Positions 61,101 through 64,000 of a DNA stretch of 64,000 bases are shown in pieces; positions within the stretch are counted from its first letter, which is position 1, and each line of letters starts with the position of its first letter. The notes under the pieces are model-generated. The model was not told the DNA's origin and searched no databases. It saw only the letters and a list, made by a program, of their open reading frames with translations. The position numbers were made by a program, and so were the translations under genes. The DNA is from JANQOH01 sp965242575 (GTDB taxonomy: Bacteria > Pseudomonadota > Alphaproteobacteria > UBA7887), in assembly GCA_965242575.1 (NCBI GenBank), contig OZ251461.1, forward strand, positions 372,001 through 436,000. Reading direction: 5' to 3'.

Positions 61101-62381
61101 ATGGCGACTCCGCCGGGCCGCGCCGCCGTCGTCGGCGCCGGGATCGTCGGCATATGCTGCGCGCTGCGCCTGCGCGCGGAGGGGTGGGAGACGGCGCTGA
61201 TCGACCCGCGCGAGCCGGGAACGGCGACCTCCTTCGGCAACGCCGGGATGATCTCCAACGGCTCGATTACGCCCTACAGCTGGCCCGGCCTGTGGCTCCA
61301 GGTTCCGGCGATGCTGTTCGACCCGCTGAGTCCGCTGATCCTGCGCTGGCGCCATTTGCCGCGGGCGCTGCCGTGGCTGCTCCGCTTCCTCGCCGCCGGG
61401 CGCCCGGCCTCCTACCGCCGCATAACCGCCGACATGGCGCCGCTGGTGGCGCGCGCGAAGGCCGAGCACGACGAGCTGATGGCCCGGCACGAAGTGGATG
61501 CGGAGCTGGTGCGCTCCGACGGCTACGTCCACGCCTTCCGCGACCGCAAGCGCTTCGCCGGCATGGCGTTGCAGAGGGAGATGCTCGCCGAGCACGGGGT
61601 GAAGGCGGAGGTCCTGGAGGCGGACCGGCTGCGCGAGCTGGAGCCGGCGCTGTCGCGCGAGTTCCAGGTGGGGCTGCTGGTCTCCGGCGGCGGTTTCGTC
61701 ACCGAGCCGGTCGCGCTGTCGCGCGCCTATCTCGGCGCATTCGAGGCGCTCGGCGGCGAGCGCGTCAAGGCGCGCGCCACCGGCTTCGACACGACTCCCG
61801 CCGGTCCGCGCGCCGTGCTCACCGATTCCGGGCGGGTGGAGTGCGACTGCGTGGTCCTCGCCGCCGGCGCGTGGTCGCGCCCGCTGGCGCGCCGGCTGGG
61901 CGCACGGGTCCCGCTGGAGGCCAAGCGCGGCTACCATGCGAGCGTCGATCCGCCGGACGGCCCCGGCCTGCGCCGCGTCGTGGTGGTGGGCGACCGCGAT
62001 TACACGCTCTGCCCCATGCGCGACGGGCTGCGGGTGACGGCGGGGGTGGAGTTCGGCGGCCTGTCGCTGCCGCCCGACTACCGCCGCCTCCGCGCCGTCC
62101 TGGCGCATGCGCGCACGAGTCTTCCCGGCCTCGACGGCGCGGTCCGGCGCGAATGGATGGGCCACCGCCCGGCGCTGCCGGATTCGAAGCCGGTCATCGG
62201 CCCGTCGCCGCGCTGGCCGAACGTCGTCTTCGCCTTCGGGCACGGGCATCTCGGCCTCACGCTGAGCGCGGTCACGGCGCGCCTCGTCGCCGACCTCCTC
62301 GCAGGCCGCGACCCGTGCGTCCCCCTCGCCCCGTTCCCCGCCGACCGTTTCGGGCGGACGGGGCGCGGCATGGCGATATAG
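61101..62381 (+). CDS. FAD-dependent D-amino-acid dehydrogenase-like oxidoreductase (DadA family)
   Basis: 426 residues. The dinucleotide-binding VVGAGIVGICCALRLRAEGW is at the N-terminus, followed by SFGNAGMIS typical of DadA proteins, and the C-terminal GHGHLGLTLSAVTARLVADL is a family signature. It probably oxidises D-amino acids to 2-oxo acids using a membrane acceptor. Starts 7 bases after cfa, so co-transcription is likely. Confidence 0.9.
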   Translation: MATPPGRAAVVGAGIVGICCALRLRAEGWETALIDPREPGTATSFGNAGMISNGSITPYSWPGLWLQVPAMLFDPLSPLILRWRHLPRALPWLLRFLAAGRPASYRRITADMAPLVARAKAEHDELMARHEVDAELVRSDGYVHAFRDRKRFAGMALQREMLAEHGVKAEVLEADRLRELEPALSREFQVGLLVSGGGFVTEPVALSRAYLGAFEALGGERVKARATGFDTTPAGPRAVLTDSGRVECDCVVLAAGAWSRPLARRLGARVPLEAKRGYHASVDPPDGPGLRRVVVVGDRDYTLCPMRDGLRVTAGVEFGGLSLPPDYRRLRAVLAHARTSLPGLDGAVRREWMGHRPALPDSKPVIGPSPRWPNVVFAFGHGHLGLTLSAVTARLVADLLAGRDPCVPLAPFPADRFGRTGRGMAI

Positions 62382-62411
62382 GATATCGGCCGGCGACGAG
62401 GGGATGGGACG

Positions 62412-63314
62412 ATGCCCAGTCTGCGCGGCGAGTTGGAGCGATATCTGAACGGGTGGCGGGAACATCTGTCCGAAGCTTGGCGCGAAGCTCTGGGCGGGGT
62501 GGAGCCGAATTTGGACGTCATCCTCGAAGACGCCTCGCTTGACCAGAGTGCGAGGATCATACCGGATCCGCCCGAGCGCGTGTTCCATGCGTTGAACGGC
62601 ATCGATCCATCCGATGTGAATGTCGTCGTATTCGGCAACGATCCGTATCCCGCTCCCTGTCGGGCCACTGGCCGTTCCTTCGAACAAGGCAACTTGACCG
62701 ACTGGACCGCCGATCTGGCGAGGTCCGGCCGTGTAACGTCCAGCTTGCTGAGTCTGGCCTGCGCCGTCGGCGCGCTGTGCCCAAACGCCGAGTGTCTTCA
62801 ACTGGATAGCGTCCGTCTCCTTGATCGTAAAGGAAACCTCCGACGCAGACTGCAAGAAGGTCTGGTTGTTCTGAAGTGTCCCCGATCCATGTTTGAGTAT
62901 TTGACGGGACAAGGCGTTCTCTGGATTAACCGTACTCCAACCATAAGCGCTTACGACAGCGGTCAGTGTCGTAACGGGACGACATGGCGGGCGGTTGAAG
63001 GACATCCGAAGCGGCATCAGGCGCTATGGCGTCCGGTCACGCGCGCCATCGTTTCCGCGTTGGTGGAAGAAGCACGGGAGAGGCCTATTGTTTTCGCTTT
63101 GTTTGGCGGCAAGACCAAAAACCTTCGAGGACGAATCAGGAGGGAGAGGGAGCGTCTGGGCGTTCCGCAAGAGAACCTTTGTATCGTGAAAAGCGGGCAT
63201 CCGTCCCTGCCTCAATTCTTCTTCCAGTCCGGAAATCCCCTTGGGCGGATCAATGACAAATTGGTCGAGCGCCATCGCGACACCATCGACTGGTGTGGTT
63301 CTCCCGCAGAGTGA
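62412..63314 (+). CDS. Divergent family 1 uracil-DNA glycosylase-like protein
   Basis: 300 residues. Motif A, GQDPYH in classical UNG, reads GNDPYPAPCRATGRSF near 76-91, retaining the catalytic Asp. GVLWINRTPTIS matches the LLLN segment, VFALFGGKTKNLRG matches the following strand, and HPSLPQFFFQSGNPLGRIND followed by TIDW matches the DNA-intercalation loop and end. There is an added N-terminal ~70-residue helical region (GELERYLNGWREHLSEAW). Base composition is lower in GC than neighbours, so it may be acquired. GAGGGGATGGG precedes the ATG. Confidence 0.8.
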   Translation: MPSLRGELERYLNGWREHLSEAWREALGGVEPNLDVILEDASLDQSARIIPDPPERVFHALNGIDPSDVNVVVFGNDPYPAPCRATGRSFEQGNLTDWTADLARSGRVTSSLLSLACAVGALCPNAECLQLDSVRLLDRKGNLRRRLQEGLVVLKCPRSMFEYLTGQGVLWINRTPTISAYDSGQCRNGTTWRAVEGHPKRHQALWRPVTRAIVSALVEEARERPIVFALFGGKTKNLRGRIRRERERLGVPQENLCIVKSGHPSLPQFFFQSGNPLGRINDKLVERHRDTIDWCGSPAE

Positions 63315-63437
63315 ACGGCGACTAACGACACAACACGCCATTTAGCCGCAGCGGTGCGCTCCGCCGCCATCATCGACCGAACGGTCGGCAAATACCGAAC
63401 GACCCTGAAGCGGCTTGCCGAGCGATAGGCAGCTTCG
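63315..63437. other. Spacer between convergent genes
   Basis: Intergenic sequence between the glycosylase-like gene and the C39-like gene. It contains GACCGAACGGTC, a short perfect palindrome at about 63377-63388, but no T-rich terminator. No coding frame was supported. Confidence 0.4.
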
Positions 63438-63998
63438 CTACCGGCTGATGTTCGGCGAGGTGGAGGTCGCTGGCGCGACTCTTCTCCACCGACGTCCACA
63501 GCGCTTCGCGGCAGCGGCCTCGATGGCCCGCGCCTCGGCTTCGCGCTGGCGGATATCGGCGTCGAGGGCGGCGAACGCCGCGCGGCGCTTCGCCGCGGGT
63601 TGCGCCCGCCACGCCAGAAGCAGCACCCGTCCGGTCCAGCACGCCGCAAGCGCGGCATGGTCCAGCGTCTCCGGCGGCGCGCCGGGACGCTGGACCAGGA
63701 CCTTCTCGCCGTCGGCTTTGGCCAGGACGAAGAAGGTTCCGTCGGCGGCCTCGGCTATCGCCGGAAGCGCGGCGCGGTCGAGACGGCGCAAGGCAAGCCG
63801 CCGGACCCCCGCCTTGAGGCCCTGCTCCCGCGCCGCTCGCGTCAGGCCGGGAAGGTCGACACCGCCCGACGCAGGCGCATATTCATGCGCCAGTTGCGCC
63901 GGGTCCGCCGCCATCCCGTGGAAGCGCAGCAGCGCCAGACACGACAGCCCCGTGTCCGGCGCCCCGCCGCGATCCCCCGAGCCGGCGGCGTCACCCGG
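63438..63998 (-). CDS. Type I secretion ABC protein, C39-like peptidase domain (partial)
   Basis: The frame is open to the right edge and reads GAPDTGLSCLALLRFHGMAA, DPAQLAHEYAP and DLPGLTRAAREQGLKAGVRR, then FFVLAKADGEKVLVQRPGAP. This is the degenerate C39-like domain found at the N-terminus of T1SS ABC exporters (LssB/HlyB type). In those proteins the membrane and ATPase domains follow, but here the frame ends about 60 residues after the domain, at 63438. So the gene is either 3'-truncated or encodes a stand-alone C39-like protein. The start lies outside the window. Confidence 0.6.
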   Translation of the reverse strand, partial: PGDAAGSGDRGGAPDTGLSCLALLRFHGMAADPAQLAHEYAPASGGVDLPGLTRAAREQGLKAGVRRLALRRLDRAALPAIAEAADGTFFVLAKADGEKVLVQRPGAPPETLDHAALAACWTGRVLLLAWRAQPAAKRRAAFAALDADIRQREAEARAIEAAAAKRCGRRWRRVAPATSTSPNISR

Positions 63999-64000
63999 AC

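Noticed and set aside
59628..63017. 1129-residue minus-strand frame across rplI, cfa, dadA-like and the glycosylase gene
   Set aside because: It is antisense to four well-supported genes and reads as low-complexity Arg/Ala/His sequence.

Overview
The window is a high-GC stretch of an alphaproteobacterial chromosome, most likely from a Rhodospirillales-like lineage. The main markers are a GcrA cell-cycle regulator, the pyrB-pyrC-plsY order, a hisB-hisH-hisA-hisF run divergent from hslVU, rpsF-rpsR-rplI, and many genes joined by 4-base ATGA or GTGA overlaps. This assignment rests on gene content and order only. Most housekeeping DNA is visibly above 65 % GC. Several patches are much more AT-rich (about 1.4-4.5 kb, 11.8-12.2 kb, 13.7-15.0 kb, 49.8-50.7 kb, 62.4-63.3 kb) and look acquired.

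Layout. 1-5 kb: the end of a Fic protein, then an island carrying a large HATPase-DUF3883 protein. The island lies between a full and a partial copy of the same SDR gene and also holds the 3' remnant of an NHLP-type RiPP precursor. 4.9-11.4 kb: a minus-strand operon for a CO-dehydrogenase-like (form II) molybdenum hydroxylase: coxS, coxL, coxM, a MoxR ATPase, a C45 acyltransferase/hydrolase and an SDR. 11.4-15 kb: a gene graveyard with a small membrane ORF, a possible zinc ribbon, a thioredoxin fragment, decayed copies of coxG and a cytochrome c, and one unknown 427-aa gene. 15-18.5 kb: intact coxG, cytochrome c, a CNPC-repeat secreted peptide, a phosphotransferase, a 1-Cys peroxiredoxin and tRNA-Val(CAC). 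18.6-29.4 kb: an envelope cluster of four polytopic GT-C-like proteins, three of them tandem duplicates, and two membrane-anchored SGNH-like proteins whose catalytic serine appears to be lost. A fifth relative lies at 54.9-56.9 kb.

29.2-35 kb: a lipoprotein hydrolase, tpiA, a DUF6969-like gene, pyrB, pyrC and plsY. 35-40 kb: the histidine operon (hisB, DUF2628, hisH, a GNAT, hisA, hisF, hisI and a truncated hisE) ending against an Mrr_N-like/VapC remnant. 40-49.6 kb: hslVU, an MBL hydrolase, a HAD dehalogenase, an orphan Mo-hydroxylase large subunit, a DSD1-type PLP enzyme, gcrA, a palindromic repeat and an acyl-CoA ligase. 49.7-54.9 kb: a second accessory region with a TerB-like protein, gene fragments, a methyltransferase-endonuclease fusion and a broken IS5-type transposase. 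55-64 kb: a GT-C protein, a VOC protein, rpsF-rpsR-rplI, cfa, a DadA-like oxidase, a divergent uracil-DNA glycosylase and the edge of a type I secretion C39-like protein.

The most novel-looking elements are a shared C-terminal domain on all five GT-C proteins, together with mosaic tandem duplication; the two apparently dead SGNH partners; the HATPase-DUF3883 island with its RiPP-precursor scar; and the fused methyltransferase-nuclease. All functions are inferred from sequence reading; no database search was possible.
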